Source: Candidatus Equimonas enterica
GTDB lineage: Bacteria > Bacteroidota > Bacteroidia > Bacteroidales > Bacteroidaceae
Length of the DNA stretch: 10,505 nucleotides
Direction of reading: 5' to 3'
NCBI GenBank assembly: GCA_018066225.1
Contig: JAGHRU010000097.1
Location: 1 to 10,505, forward strand
Positions 1 through 7,751 of this stretch are shown here, in pieces. The notes under the pieces are model-generated. The model worked only from the letters and a program-made list of their open reading frames with translations. It had not been told where the DNA came from and made no database searches. The first letter of the stretch is position 1; each line of letters opens with the position of its first letter. Both the position numbers and the translations under genes were made by a program.

Positions 1-41
1 AGGTCGTCGCGCAGTGTCCAGAGGATGATGTGCTTTACCAT
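1..41 (-). CDS. Dabb family (stress-responsive alpha/beta barrel) protein, 5' end only
   Basis: Reading the minus strand from the ATG at 41 gives MVKHIILWTLRDDL before the window ends. This matches the N-terminus typical of Dabb proteins (usually MVKHIVLxxL...), small dimeric alpha/beta-barrel proteins of about 100 residues whose biochemical role is mostly unknown. Only 13 complete codons are visible, so the call rests on the characteristic first beta strand with its conserved His. A Bacteroidetes -7 box (TATCTTTG on the minus strand) lies 28 nt upstream, at the distance expected for a gene start, and supports this being a real 5' end. The gene is divergent from the nucleotidyltransferase gene at 673. 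Another ferredoxin-like barrel protein starting the same way cannot be excluded. Confidence 0.65.
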   Translation of the reverse strand, partial: MVKHIILWTLRDD

Positions 42-69
42 ATATCTATTTATATCGAGGTTTTGCCCG

Positions 70-77
70 CAAAGATA
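70..77 (-). promoter_or_regulatory. Bacteroidetes -7 promoter element for the Dabb gene
   Basis: The minus strand reads TATCTTTG, a full match to the TAnnTTTG -7 consensus used by the Bacteroidetes primary sigma factor. It lies 28 nt before the Dabb start codon. No convincing TTTG -33 element is seen about 20 nt further upstream, which is common in these promoters. The start codon has no clear Shine-Dalgarno sequence. Confidence 0.55.
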
Positions 78-127
78 CAAAATAAATCGGAGATGAACGG
101 CCGACCGACGCACGAAAATAGGCCGAT

Positions 128-145
128 GGCGGCACAGCGCAGCGC
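128..145 (+). repeat. 18-bp direct repeat, copy 1
   Basis: GGCGGCACAGCGCAGCGC occurs here and, identically, at 536-553, 408 bases apart and on either side of the 22-nt repeat array. The copy may be a boundary of a duplicated or inserted segment or simply part of the GC-rich repeat family of this region. Confidence 0.45.
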
Positions 146-358
146 GCATCGGATTGTCACATTTCGCGGTACGGGAGAAAACTTCGCGCTTTTCGCCCCG
201 TCAGAATGGGCAGCAGCGCGCCACGCGCAGGGTGCGGCTGCAAAGAGCGCGACCACGCGCGAGGGCAGACAAGGCGCAGCGGTGGGCGTAAATTGCCAAG
301 CAGAATGAGCAAAGCCCCATCATAACGACCATTTTTCGCCCTTTGCAGCACCTTCACA

Positions 359-467
359 CTGGGCGAAAAGCCGCACACGCTGGGCAGATAGTTTTCACGA
401 CAAGGGCAGACCGTGCAACTGACAAGGGCAAATCGAAGAGCCGACAAGGGCAGACCGATGTCCGCGA
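359..467 (+). repeat. Degenerate tandem array, five units of about 22 nt
   Basis: Units begin at 359, 380, 402, 424 and 446, giving spacings of 21, 22, 22 and 22. Each opens with CTGGGC or AAGGGC; four continue as GGGCAGAT, GGGCAGACCG, GGGCAAATCG and GGGCAGACCG (at 382, 404, 426, 448). The second to fourth units end in an ACGAC, CTGAC or CCGAC sequence. The middles vary. The second unit contains AGTTTTCACG (390-399), also found in phase in the array at 9031-9140. The period equals about two helical turns and is not a multiple of three, so it does not fit coding repeats. Function unknown: an array of regulator sites, a minisatellite or a transcribed element are all possible. Confidence 0.55.
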
Positions 468-535
468 TGCCCCAGAAGCGTGTCGCCATGCGCTATATCG
501 CGCGAAACGCACCGACACAAGCCATTGGTCAAAAA

Positions 536-553
536 GGCGGCACAGCGCAGCGC
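536..553 (+). repeat. 18-bp direct repeat, copy 2
   Basis: Identical to 128-145. The similarity does not extend clearly: the flanks are CCGAT before and GCATC after in copy 1, AAAAA before and AGCAC after in copy 2, so the match is local. Confidence 0.45.
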
Positions 554-633
554 AGCACACTGCCGTCAGCATCTTTACAGCCGAAAAGGCGCGAAAAACG
601 CGCGCAAAAACGCGGTATTCAAATAAAAAAATG

Positions 634-641
634 TAAATTTG
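634..641 (+). promoter_or_regulatory. Bacteroidetes -7 promoter element for the three-gene operon
   Basis: TAAATTTG matches TAnnTTTG and sits in the longer string TGTAAATTTGC, which has the same form as the alaS promoter (TGTAACTTTGC) and the corA promoter (TGTAATTTTGC). It lies 31 nt before the nucleotidyltransferase start codon in locally AT-rich DNA. No strong -33 TTTG is visible. It is the only promoter-like site found ahead of the operon 673-5750. Confidence 0.6.
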
Positions 642-672
642 CACACGCAATGTTAATTCTTAAAAAATCAGT

Positions 673-1581
673 ATGAAACCAACCCTATTTCTCCTCGCTG
701 CTGGCATGGGTAGCCGCTATGGTGGCCTCAAGCAGCTCGATGGTCTGGGCCCACACGGCGAGACCATCATGGATTACAGCATCTACGACGCCATCGAAGC
801 AGGCTTCGGCAAACTCGTCTTCGTCATCCGCCGCGACTTTGAAGACGACTTCCGTCGCATCATCCTCTCGAAATACGAAAACAAAATCCCCTGCGAACTG
901 GTCTTCCAGTCCATCGACGCGCTGCCCGAAGGCTGCACCGTGCCCGAGGGTCGCACCAAGATATGGGGCACCAATCACGCCGTGCTGATGGGCGCGAGCG
1001 TCATCAAGGAGCCTTTCGCCGTCATCAACTGCGACGACTTCTACGACCGCGACGCCTACTACGTTATGGCACGTTTCCTCACCAGCCTGCCCGAAGGCAG
1101 CCAAGGCCGCTACGCCATGGTGGGCTTCCGCGTGGGCAACACGCTGAGCGAGCGTGGCACGGTGTCGCGTGGCGTATGCACGACTGACGCGCAGCACCAA
1201 CTCACGAGCGTGGTGGAGCGCACCAAGATAGAGCGTCATGAGGATGCCGTGCAATATCTCGACGGCGAGACATGGCACACCATCGCCGACGACACGCCCG
1301 TCTCCATGAACTTCTGGGGCTTCACCCCCGACTACTTTGCGCACAGCGAGGCTTACTTCCGCGAGTTTCTCGCCGACGAAGCCAACCGCGCCAACCCCAA
1401 GAGCGAGTATTTCATCCCTCTCGCGGTCGATAAACTCATCAGTAGCGGCAAGGCCACTTGCGAAGTGCTCGACACGACGTCCAAGTGGTTTGGCGTGACC
1501 TACGCCGAAGACCGCCCCAGCGTAGTCGAGAAACTCGCCGCTCTCCACAAGGCTGGCGTCTATCCCGAGCAGATGTTCTAA
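673..1581 (+). CDS. Sugar-phosphate-type nucleotidyltransferase family protein
   Basis: A 302-residue cytoplasmic protein of the GT-A-fold nucleotidyltransferases, which join an NTP to a sugar phosphate to give an NDP-sugar. The N-terminal NTP-binding loop is visible as LAAGMGSRYGGLKQ (residues 8-21), the GxGxR-type signature with its downstream Lys. NCDDFY (119-124) gives the acidic metal-binding position. Conserved-looking blocks include WGTNHAVL (98-105), SMNFWGF (211-217) and WFGVTYAEDRP (272-282). No C-terminal left-handed beta-helix acyltransferase repeat is present, so it is a single-domain enzyme. It resembles the unassigned Bacteroidales nucleotidyltransferases more than GalU or RmlA, so no substrate or symbol is given. 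The start follows the -7 box by 31 nt and has an AT-rich, SD-less leader (AAAAAATCAGT). It ends in TAA, 37 bases before the next gene, and is likely cotranscribed with it. Confidence 0.85.
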   Translation: MKPTLFLLAAGMGSRYGGLKQLDGLGPHGETIMDYSIYDAIEAGFGKLVFVIRRDFEDDFRRIILSKYENKIPCELVFQSIDALPEGCTVPEGRTKIWGTNHAVLMGASVIKEPFAVINCDDFYDRDAYYVMARFLTSLPEGSQGRYAMVGFRVGNTLSERGTVSRGVCTTDAQHQLTSVVERTKIERHEDAVQYLDGETWHTIADDTPVSMNFWGFTPDYFAHSEAYFREFLADEANRANPKSEYFIPLAVDKLISSGKATCEVLDTTSKWFGVTYAEDRPSVVEKLAALHKAGVYPEQMF

Positions 1582-1618
1582 TCCCCTTTTTCACCTCACC
1601 CCTACCCTCGTAAGCCCT

Positions 1619-4225
1619 ATGCGCCGCACGCTACTTGCCCTTTGCCTCATCCTCGGCTGCCTCTGCCCGCTGCACAGCCAGACCAAGGCCACCATCAGCG
1701 CAGACCTCGCCGCCCGCGCCACCACCTGTCCTTACCCCCAGCAAGCCATCGCGATGGCCACCGATGAAGCCACCCGCGAAGCCCTGACTTTCCTCTACGC
1801 CTACATGTCCTACCCCGACATGACGGACTACAGCCCGGCGTACTATGTGGCGCAAGCCGCAGCAGCGGTGCGTGCCCGAGGTGAGATGGCGTGGGGCAAG
1901 AGCGTCCCCGAGAGAGAATGGCTGCACTTCGTGCTGCCCGTGCGCATCAACAACGAGAACCTCGACACCTTCCGCACCACCTGCTACGAGGAACTCAAAG
2001 CCCGCGTACAAGGCTTGTCGATGCACGACGCTGCCCTCGAAGTCAATCACTGGTGCCACGAGAAGGTGACCTACAAGCCCTCCGACAGCCGCACCTCCTC
2101 CCCCTTGGCCTCTATGCGCACCGCCTACGGCCGCTGCGGCGAGGAATCGACCTTCACCGTCAGCGCACTGCGCACCGTCGGTATCCCCGCACGCCAAGTC
2201 TATACCCCGCGCTGGGCACACACCGACGACAACCACGCATGGGTAGAGGTGTGGATAGACGGGCAGTGGCACTTCCTCGGTGCGTGCGAGCCAGAAGCCG
2301 TGCTCGACCTCGGATGGTTCAACCAGCCGGCCTCGCGCGGCATGCTCATGCACACCAAAGTGTACGGCCGCTACGATGGGCCCGAGGACATCATCGACCA
2401 GACCCCGTGCTACACCGAAATCAACGTCACCAACAACTACGCCAGCACTACCCGCACCCGCGTACAGGTCGTGGATGAGCGGGGACGCGGCGTAGCAGGC
2501 GCGACGGTGGAATACAAGATATACAACTACGCAGAGTTCTACACCGTGTATCGCACCACGAGCGACGATGCAGGTTACAGCAGCATACAGACCGGACTGG
2601 GCGACTGCATCGTCTGGGCCTCGCAGGGTGATGCCTACGGCTTCACGGCGTTCAGCGCAGGCGATGCCGACGTGCGTGTGACCCTCAACCGCCACAGCGG
2701 CGACCGCTACGCCATAGACCTCAACCTCACGCCTCCTGTGGGACACAACAATCTGCCCAAGGTGAGCCCCGAGGATGCCGCCGCCAACGAGGTACGCAAA
2801 GCCCGCGAAGACAGCATACGCACCGCCTACGTGAGCACCTTCCCCACCCGTGAAGCCATCGCTGCCGACTGCGCCGCATGGGGCTACACCGCAGATGAGG
2901 TATGGCCACTCGTGGAAGCCTCACGCGGCAACCACGCTGCCCTGTTGCGTCTGCTGCGCACCTATCGCGACCGTGGCGAGAGCCTGTTGCGCGTGCTGCG
3001 TGCGATGAGCGCCAAAGACATCCGCGACTTTGACTACGACATCGTGGCCTCCCACATCGAGGCTGCCGCCCTGCCCGCGCAGATTTCCGACTTTGAAGCC
3101 CGCTACATCTACTGCCCACGCATCGCAACTGAGGGACTCACCCCTTGGCGCGCGCATATCAAGGCAGACTGCCCCGTGAAGCCCAACGCCACAGCCCGCG
3201 ACATCGCCACATGGATACGCCGCCATATCAGCGACGACTGCACCTACAACCCCGTCGATCTCTACCAAGCCCCGTCCAGCATCCTGCGTATGGGCACAGC
3301 CACGCTGCGCAATCGTGGCTTGCTGTTCGTGGCCATCTGCCGCACCCTCGGCATACCCGCACGCATCGACGAGGTGACAGGCAAGGTGCAATACACCACG
3401 CAGGAGAACGCCCCCTGGCAGAGTGTCGATGTCGGCGGCCAAGCCACGAAGACGAATGAGCAAACCGGCGCGCTACGCCTCGCCTACACGCCGACAGAGC
3501 ACTTGGCCAACCCCAACTACTACAGCCACTTCTCCCTCTCGCGCATCACCGAAGGACGCGAACACCTCTTGGAATACGCCGAAGGTGGCAGCACTTGGCA
3601 AGACTTCAAGGACGCGACACCCATAGACGAAGGCGACTATATCCTCGTCAGCGGCACGCGTATGGACGACGGCAGCGTGCTGGCACACGTCGAAGTCTGC
3701 CCCGTCAAGGCCGGTCAGACCACGGAGATACCACTGGTGATGCGCCAAGACGAGAGCGGCGTACAGGTCATCGGCAACTTCAATGCCGAGAACCGCTATT
3801 TCGACCTCACAGCAGCAGAGGAGAAGAGCCTCATCAGCACCACAGGACGCGGCCACTATGTGCTGGGTATCATCCGCGCCAATCACGAACCCTCCAACCA
3901 CATTCTGCACGACATCTCACTGCTGAGCGAAGACCTCGAAGCGTGGGGACGACCCATCCTTATGCTCTTCGCCTCGGAGGAGGAATACCAACGCTTCCAG
4001 CAGAACAGCAGCGAATATCAGCACCTGCCCGCCACCCTGGGCTTCGGCATAGACACCACGGGCGAAGTCTGCCGCGACCTCTTCGGCAGCGGACTCACCA
4101 AGAGCGACGAATTGCCCGCCGTCATCATTGCCGACACCTTCAACCGCGTGACCTTCCTCTCGCAGGGCTACACCATCGGCCTCGGCGAACGCCTGAAACA
4201 GACCATCGGCAAACTGACCAAGTAA
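1619..4225 (+). CDS. Exported transglutaminase-like protein with two TG-type domains and a thioredoxin-like tail
   Basis: An 868-residue protein with a signal peptide (residues 1-20, hydrophobic core LLALCLILGCL, likely cleavage before Gln21). The first transglutaminase-like domain spans about 100-240: catalytic Cys in AYGRCGEES (Cys173), His in DDNHAWVEV (His206), then GACEPE, where an acidic residue (probably Glu224) takes the place of the usual Asp. Residues about 265-370 look like a beta-rich domain of the carboxypeptidase-regulatory/Ig type (VVDERGRGVAGATVEYKIY). A second TG-like segment at about 515-600 keeps LFVAICRTLGIPARID but has Leu563 where the catalytic Cys should be, so it is probably inactive. 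The last 130 residues (HDISLLSEDLEAWGRPILML, VIIADTFNRVTFLSQGY) suggest a thioredoxin-like fold without a CxxC. It acts in the periplasm or at the cell surface; protease, peptidase or crosslinking activity cannot be told apart. The next gene starts 13 bases downstream, suggesting an operon. Confidence 0.87.
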   Translation: MRRTLLALCLILGCLCPLHSQTKATISADLAARATTCPYPQQAIAMATDEATREALTFLYAYMSYPDMTDYSPAYYVAQAAAAVRARGEMAWGKSVPEREWLHFVLPVRINNENLDTFRTTCYEELKARVQGLSMHDAALEVNHWCHEKVTYKPSDSRTSSPLASMRTAYGRCGEESTFTVSALRTVGIPARQVYTPRWAHTDDNHAWVEVWIDGQWHFLGACEPEAVLDLGWFNQPASRGMLMHTKVYGRYDGPEDIIDQTPCYTEINVTNNYASTTRTRVQVVDERGRGVAGATVEYKIYNYAEFYTVYRTTSDDAGYSSIQTGLGDCIVWASQGDAYGFTAFSAGDADVRVTLNRHSGDRYAIDLNLTPPVGHNNLPKVSPEDAAANEVRKAREDSIRTAYVSTFPTREAIAADCAAWGYTADEVWPLVEASRGNHAALLRLLRTYRDRGESLLRVLRAMSAKDIRDFDYDIVASHIEAAALPAQISDFEARYIYCPRIATEGLTPWRAHIKADCPVKPNATARDIATWIRRHISDDCTYNPVDLYQAPSSILRMGTATLRNRGLLFVAICRTLGIPARIDEVTGKVQYTTQENAPWQSVDVGGQATKTNEQTGALRLAYTPTEHLANPNYYSHFSLSRITEGREHLLEYAEGGSTWQDFKDATPIDEGDYILVSGTRMDDGSVLAHVEVCPVKAGQTTEIPLVMRQDESGVQVIGNFNAENRYFDLTAAEEKSLISTTGRGHYVLGIIRANHEPSNHILHDISLLSEDLEAWGRPILMLFASEEEYQRFQQNSSEYQHLPATLGFGIDTTGEVCRDLFGSGLTKSDELPAVIIADTFNRVTFLSQGYTIGLGERLKQTIGKLTK

Positions 4226-4238
4226 CCACCCATAGACC

Positions 4239-5750
4239 ATGCAAAGACTCACCCTCCTACTACTCTCCTTTGCCCTCTGCCTCGGCAGCCTCATCGCCCA
4301 GACGCGCCACGCCCTGCCCAAGCGCGAATTTCGCGGCGCATGGATACAGTGCGTCAATGGGCAGTTTCAAGGCATGACGCGCGATGATATGCAGCAAAAT
4401 CTCACCCACCAACTGGACGTGCTCCAACTGTGTGGGGTGAACACCATCATCTTCCAAGTGCGCCCCGAAGGCGATGCTCTCTACGCAAGCATCTATGAGC
4501 CTTGGAGCCGCTACCTCACAGGGCAGCAAGGCACTGCCCCCTCACCCTATTGGGATCCGCTGGCCTGGATGGTGGAGCAGTGCCACAAGCGCGGCATGGA
4601 ACTCCATGCGTGGATCAATCCCTTCCGTGCCAAGACCAAGGGAACGACGGCACTGGCCGTATCGCACTACGCCGTCAAGCACCCTGAGCGGTGCTTCCAG
4701 TACGACGGGCTCACCATCTTCGACCCGGGCTTACAGGCCAACCGCGAATACATCTGCCGCGTCACCACAGACATCGTGCGCCGCTACGACATCGACGGCC
4801 TGCACATCGACGACTATTTCTACCCTTATCCCGTCAGCGGCCTTGCCATTCCCGATGATGCCACCTACGCGGCGTATAGCAACGGCATCAAAGACCGTGG
4901 CGACTGGCGCCGCTACAACGTCAATCTCTTCATAGAGATGCTGAGCGACAGCATACATGCCGCCAAGCCGTGGGTCAAGTTCGGCGTATCACCCTTTGGC
5001 ATCTACCACAACACCAAAGCAGGCGACAAAATCCCCGGTAGTGCCACCCGAGGACTACAAAACTACGACGACCTCTACGCCGACGTGCTCTACTGGGCCA
5101 ACAAAGGCTGGGTAGATTATCTCGTTCCGCAACTCTACTGGGAAATAGGTCACCAGACAGCCGACTACGACACCCTTGTCCGTTGGTGGGCACGCTATGG
5201 CGCGGCACGCACACTGGTCATCGGCCAGGACATAGAACGCACGGTGCGCGCAGCAGACTTGGCCAACCCGTCTATCAATCAGCTACCCGCAAAATGGGGA
5301 TTGCAGCGCAGCCTGCCCGCCATCAAGGGCTCGTGTCTGTGGTATTCGGCAGCCGCGGTACGCAACGAGGGCAACTTCGCCACCGCCATGCAGCACACCT
5401 ATCAATCTACACCCGCCTTGCCGCCCCTTATGCCCTATCTCGACGACAAAGCCCCGGGCAAACCCCGCAAGCTCAAAGCCCTCACGATGCCCGACGGCCA
5501 CCGCTACCTGTTTTGGACTGCGCCCAAGGCAAAGAGCGTGATGGACGAAGCCCGACGCTATGTCGTCTATCGCTTTGCCAAAGGCGAGGCCATAGACCTC
5601 AACGACGCAGCCCACATCGTGACCATCACGCCCGAGACAATGCTGCGCCTCACTGATGACGATGTAGCCCAAGCGCCCACTTATGTCGTAACCAGCCTCG
5701 ACAGAGTGAGCAACGAGTCGGAGCCCGCAAAAAAGAAGATCAAGCCATAA
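4239..5750 (+). CDS. Exported GHL10-family glycosyl hydrolase (family 10-like) with C-terminal beta domain
   Basis: A 503-residue exported protein. Residues 1-20 form a signal peptide (LLLLSFALCLGSLIA) with likely cleavage before Gln21. Residues about 29-390 match the TIM-barrel GHL10/DUF187 family (YngK/YddW-like): REFRGAWIQ (29-37), VNTIIFQVRPEGDALY (67-82), HAWINPFR (123-130), IDGLHIDDYFYP (185-196), GVSPFGIY (249-256) and YLVPQLYWE (294-302). The acidic cluster Asp186, Asp191 and Asp192 is a likely active-site region. Residues about 405-495 form a fibronectin-III-like beta domain. The family includes E. coli DigH (YddW), reported to cut peptidoglycan glycans lacking stem peptides, so cell-wall glycan is a plausible but unproven substrate. 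The start is 13 bases after the preceding stop, in the same operon, and the gene is followed at 24 bases by a strong terminator. Confidence 0.88.
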   Translation: MQRLTLLLLSFALCLGSLIAQTRHALPKREFRGAWIQCVNGQFQGMTRDDMQQNLTHQLDVLQLCGVNTIIFQVRPEGDALYASIYEPWSRYLTGQQGTAPSPYWDPLAWMVEQCHKRGMELHAWINPFRAKTKGTTALAVSHYAVKHPERCFQYDGLTIFDPGLQANREYICRVTTDIVRRYDIDGLHIDDYFYPYPVSGLAIPDDATYAAYSNGIKDRGDWRRYNVNLFIEMLSDSIHAAKPWVKFGVSPFGIYHNTKAGDKIPGSATRGLQNYDDLYADVLYWANKGWVDYLVPQLYWEIGHQTADYDTLVRWWARYGAARTLVIGQDIERTVRAADLANPSINQLPAKWGLQRSLPAIKGSCLWYSAAAVRNEGNFATAMQHTYQSTPALPPLMPYLDDKAPGKPRKLKALTMPDGHRYLFWTAPKAKSVMDEARRYVVYRFAKGEAIDLNDAAHIVTITPETMLRLTDDDVAQAPTYVVTSLDRVSNESEPAKKKIKP

Positions 5751-5773
5751 GACGCCACACAAGGGCACATACC

Positions 5774-5821
5774 AAAAGCGAAGGAGCGCATCCCGAAATC
5801 AGGATGCGCTCCTTCGCTTTT
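5774..5821. terminator. Bidirectional intrinsic terminator
   Basis: A perfect 20-bp inverted repeat (5774-5793 and 5802-5821) encloses an 8-nt loop, CGAAATCA. The stem starts with AAAA and ends with TTTT, so each strand reads a GC-rich hairpin followed by a U-tract. It lies 24 bases after the GHL10 stop and 20 bases from the stop of the convergent DUF349 gene, and so serves both units. Confidence 0.92.
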
Positions 5822-5840
5822 ATCGACGACAGCGCAAGGG

Positions 5841-7679
5841 CTATTCCCTCGTAGCAGCCAACTTCTGCTTTATCTCCTCCAACTCTTCTTTGAGTCGCGC
5901 GATGCGGCGCTCTATGTCGGCCACGAGGCCGCTGGCACTCTTGGACTTGACGTTGAGGAAGGTGAGATTGGTCTCGTAGTTTTGTATTTCCGCTTTCTTC
6001 TCTTCGTAAGCGCGCTGCAAGCGTTGGCTCTCACGGGTGACGACATCGCCGCCTTTCTCGATGACGTTCTTGCGGAAGTTTTCCATGCGGCGGCGCACCC
6101 CGGAGGCCTTCAAGCGGTCGTAGATGGCATCGCAAGCCTCACGGTAACGCTGATAGATGCGTTCCTTCTTGCGGAAAGGCACATGTCCGACCTCCGACCA
6201 CTCGGTCTGCAACGCCTTAACTGCGGCATGCAGGTCTTCTTCTTCGGCTTGCAGCAACGCCTCGAGACGGGCTATGATGTCTTGCTTGCGCTCCAAGTTG
6301 GCCTCCTCTTCGGCACGCTGTCCTGCGCCTGCCTCTTGCTTTTGAGCGAAGAAGAAGTTGCAGGCGTCATTGAAGCGGTGCCAAAGTGCATCGCTATACT
6401 TGTGCGCCACAGGGCCAACCTGCTTCCACTCCTTCTGCAAGGCAATGAGGGCATTGGCCGTTGCCGTCCAGTCGGTGCTATCTTTGAGCGATTCTGCCTT
6501 CTCGCAGAGCGCGGTCTTTTTCTCGAGATTGGCGGCATATTCTTCGCGGATGCCCTTGAAGTGCGCGGACTTGGCCTGGAAGAATTTGTCACAAGCCGTG
6601 CGGAAGCGCTCGAAGATGCTGGCATTGACCTTGCGCGGGGTATAGCCGATGGTCTTCCACTGGGCTTGTGCCTCGGCGATAGCCTTCGTGCTTTCTTCCC
6701 ACTGCTGGAGGTTGGTCAAAGCCGTGGTGTCGATGGCCTCTACCAATTCGCAGAGCGCGGTTTTGCTGGCCAGATTGGCTTCCTCCTGCTCCTTGATGGC
6801 GAGGAAATGGTCTTGGTGGCGCTTGTTGATGACCGTCGATGCGGCCTTGAAACGCGCCCATATCTCTTCGCGCAACTCCTTGGCCACAGGCCCCGTCTCA
6901 CGCCACTGCTCGTGCAGCTTCTGCAACTGGTGGAATGCGCTGATGGGGTCTTCCACCTCCGCAAGTTTCTCGGCGGCTTCGATGAGATGCGTTTTGGCTT
7001 CAAGGTTTTTCTTGAAGTCGTAGGCACGAAACTCAAAGCTCAGGCGCAGCAAGTCGTAGAACTGCTCCACGTAGAGTTGGTAGTTCTTCCACAACTCCGT
7101 GGCATTCTCGGCGGGCACAGCCTGACGCTCTTTCCACTCGGTCTGCAGTTGCTTGAACTCATCGTAACTCTTCTCTACGCCTTCTGGGTCTTCCGTCATG
7201 GCTTTGATGCGTGCTATGATGGCCTGTTTGCGCTCCAAGTTTTGACGCTTTTCCTCCTCGATGGCAGCGTTTTGGGCAGCGCGACGCTCTTTCAGCGTGT
7301 TGATGGCCGCCTTAAACTCCTGCTCCATCGGGTCTTCTGCGGGCACGAAGTCGTGATGTACGGCAGTCTCTCCGGCCTTGGCGGCTTGGAGTGCAGCCTC
7401 CGACTCCTGCTGCTCAAAAGCCTCTCGGGCGGCAGCCTGCTCGGCATTGACTAGTCGGTAGAACTGTATGCGGAAGTGGTCGAGTTCAGCACGGTCGATG
7501 ACGACATCATCGGCCACATACTGGCGCACTTTCGCCAAGATTTCGTCCTTGGTCTGCATACGGGGATGATTAGACACTTCGGCAGCGGCAGGGGCGGCTG
7601 CTGAGATCTCGCTCTGGGCAGCGGTAAGGTCCTTTGCTGCCTCAGGAGCGGCATTGGTAAGTTCCATTTCTTCGCTCAT
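5841..7679 (-). CDS. DUF349 domain protein with five tandem repeats
   Basis: A 612-residue acidic, Lys/Glu/Ala-rich, mostly helical cytoplasmic protein. Five DUF349 repeats are visible from their xxEWxxxGxV...WxRFxxAC pattern: cores start at Trp182 (TEWKERQAVP), Trp259 (EQWRETGPVAKE), Trp341 (AQWKTIGYTP), Trp418 (KEWKQVGPVAHK) and Trp494 (TEWSEVGHVPFR), spaced 77, 82, 77 and 76. The N-terminal 40 residues are Ala/Glu-rich and low in complexity; the C-terminal 60 form a coiled coil (IERRIARLKEELEEIKQKL). The function of DUF349 is not established. I chose the ATG at 7679 (MSEEMELTNAA); an upstream in-frame ATG at 7745 would add 22 residues including a hydrophobic run (PITLSLIYLNV) atypical for this family and would begin 6 bases after the corA stop. 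The gene lies 72 bases downstream of corA on the same strand and ends in TAG. Confidence 0.88.
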   Translation of the reverse strand: MSEEMELTNAAPEAAKDLTAAQSEISAAAPAAAEVSNHPRMQTKDEILAKVRQYVADDVVIDRAELDHFRIQFYRLVNAEQAAAREAFEQQESEAALQAAKAGETAVHHDFVPAEDPMEQEFKAAINTLKERRAAQNAAIEEEKRQNLERKQAIIARIKAMTEDPEGVEKSYDEFKQLQTEWKERQAVPAENATELWKNYQLYVEQFYDLLRLSFEFRAYDFKKNLEAKTHLIEAAEKLAEVEDPISAFHQLQKLHEQWRETGPVAKELREEIWARFKAASTVINKRHQDHFLAIKEQEEANLASKTALCELVEAIDTTALTNLQQWEESTKAIAEAQAQWKTIGYTPRKVNASIFERFRTACDKFFQAKSAHFKGIREEYAANLEKKTALCEKAESLKDSTDWTATANALIALQKEWKQVGPVAHKYSDALWHRFNDACNFFFAQKQEAGAGQRAEEEANLERKQDIIARLEALLQAEEEDLHAAVKALQTEWSEVGHVPFRKKERIYQRYREACDAIYDRLKASGVRRRMENFRKNVIEKGGDVVTRESQRLQRAYEEKKAEIQNYETNLTFLNVKSKSASGLVADIERRIARLKEELEEIKQKLAATRE

Positions 7680-7751
7680 GACGTTAAGATAGATAAGTGA
7701 GAGTGTTATCGGCACAAGGCCGGGTTCGAAAATTGCCGTCGGCACGCAGGC

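Larger units (their letters stand above)
42..672. other. Gene-free divergent intergenic region
   Basis: About 630 bases separate the divergent Dabb and nucleotidyltransferase genes. No frame gives a recognisable protein. Short open frames exist on both strands because the DNA is GC-rich, but they overlap one another, have no plausible family and run through a 22-nt repeat that would change frame with each unit. The region holds the two outward-facing promoters at its edges, a central periodic repeat array (359-467), a looser set of GGGCAG/GGGTG/GGGCG motifs at 208-290, and an 18-bp exact direct repeat (128-145 and 536-553). No tRNA or rRNA is seen. Confidence 0.6.

Noticed and set aside
359..467. 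CRISPR array
   Set aside because: Period of 22 is too short, there is no invariant repeat plus unique spacer structure, and no cas gene is visible.
157..650. Several 90-110 codon open frames in the first intergenic region
   Set aside because: They overlap on both strands, match no family I recognise, and run through 22-nt repeats that shift the frame with each unit.
685..1548. Minus-strand open frame of 287 codons opposite the nucleotidyltransferase gene
   Set aside because: It is a Val/Ala/His/Asp-rich shadow frame typical of GC-rich coding DNA; the plus strand has clear family motifs.
1619..1681. Lipoprotein signal (ILGC) in the transglutaminase-like protein
   Set aside because: Leu at the position two before Cys is poor for a lipobox and the hydrophobic core continues past the Cys; cleavage before Gln21 fits the Bacteroidetes pattern better.
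5982..7454. A 490-codon open frame on the plus strand, opposite the DUF349 gene
   Set aside because: It is the antisense of a Lys/Glu/Gln-rich helical protein, which yields a Leu/Phe-rich open frame by codon composition alone. It has no domain and no promoter, and the opposite strand carries five clear DUF349 repeats.
7680..7745. Upstream start for the DUF349 protein at 7745
   Set aside because: The extra 22 residues contain a hydrophobic stretch out of character with the cytoplasmic, acidic N-terminus, and the start would sit 6 bases from the corA stop without a ribosome-binding signal.
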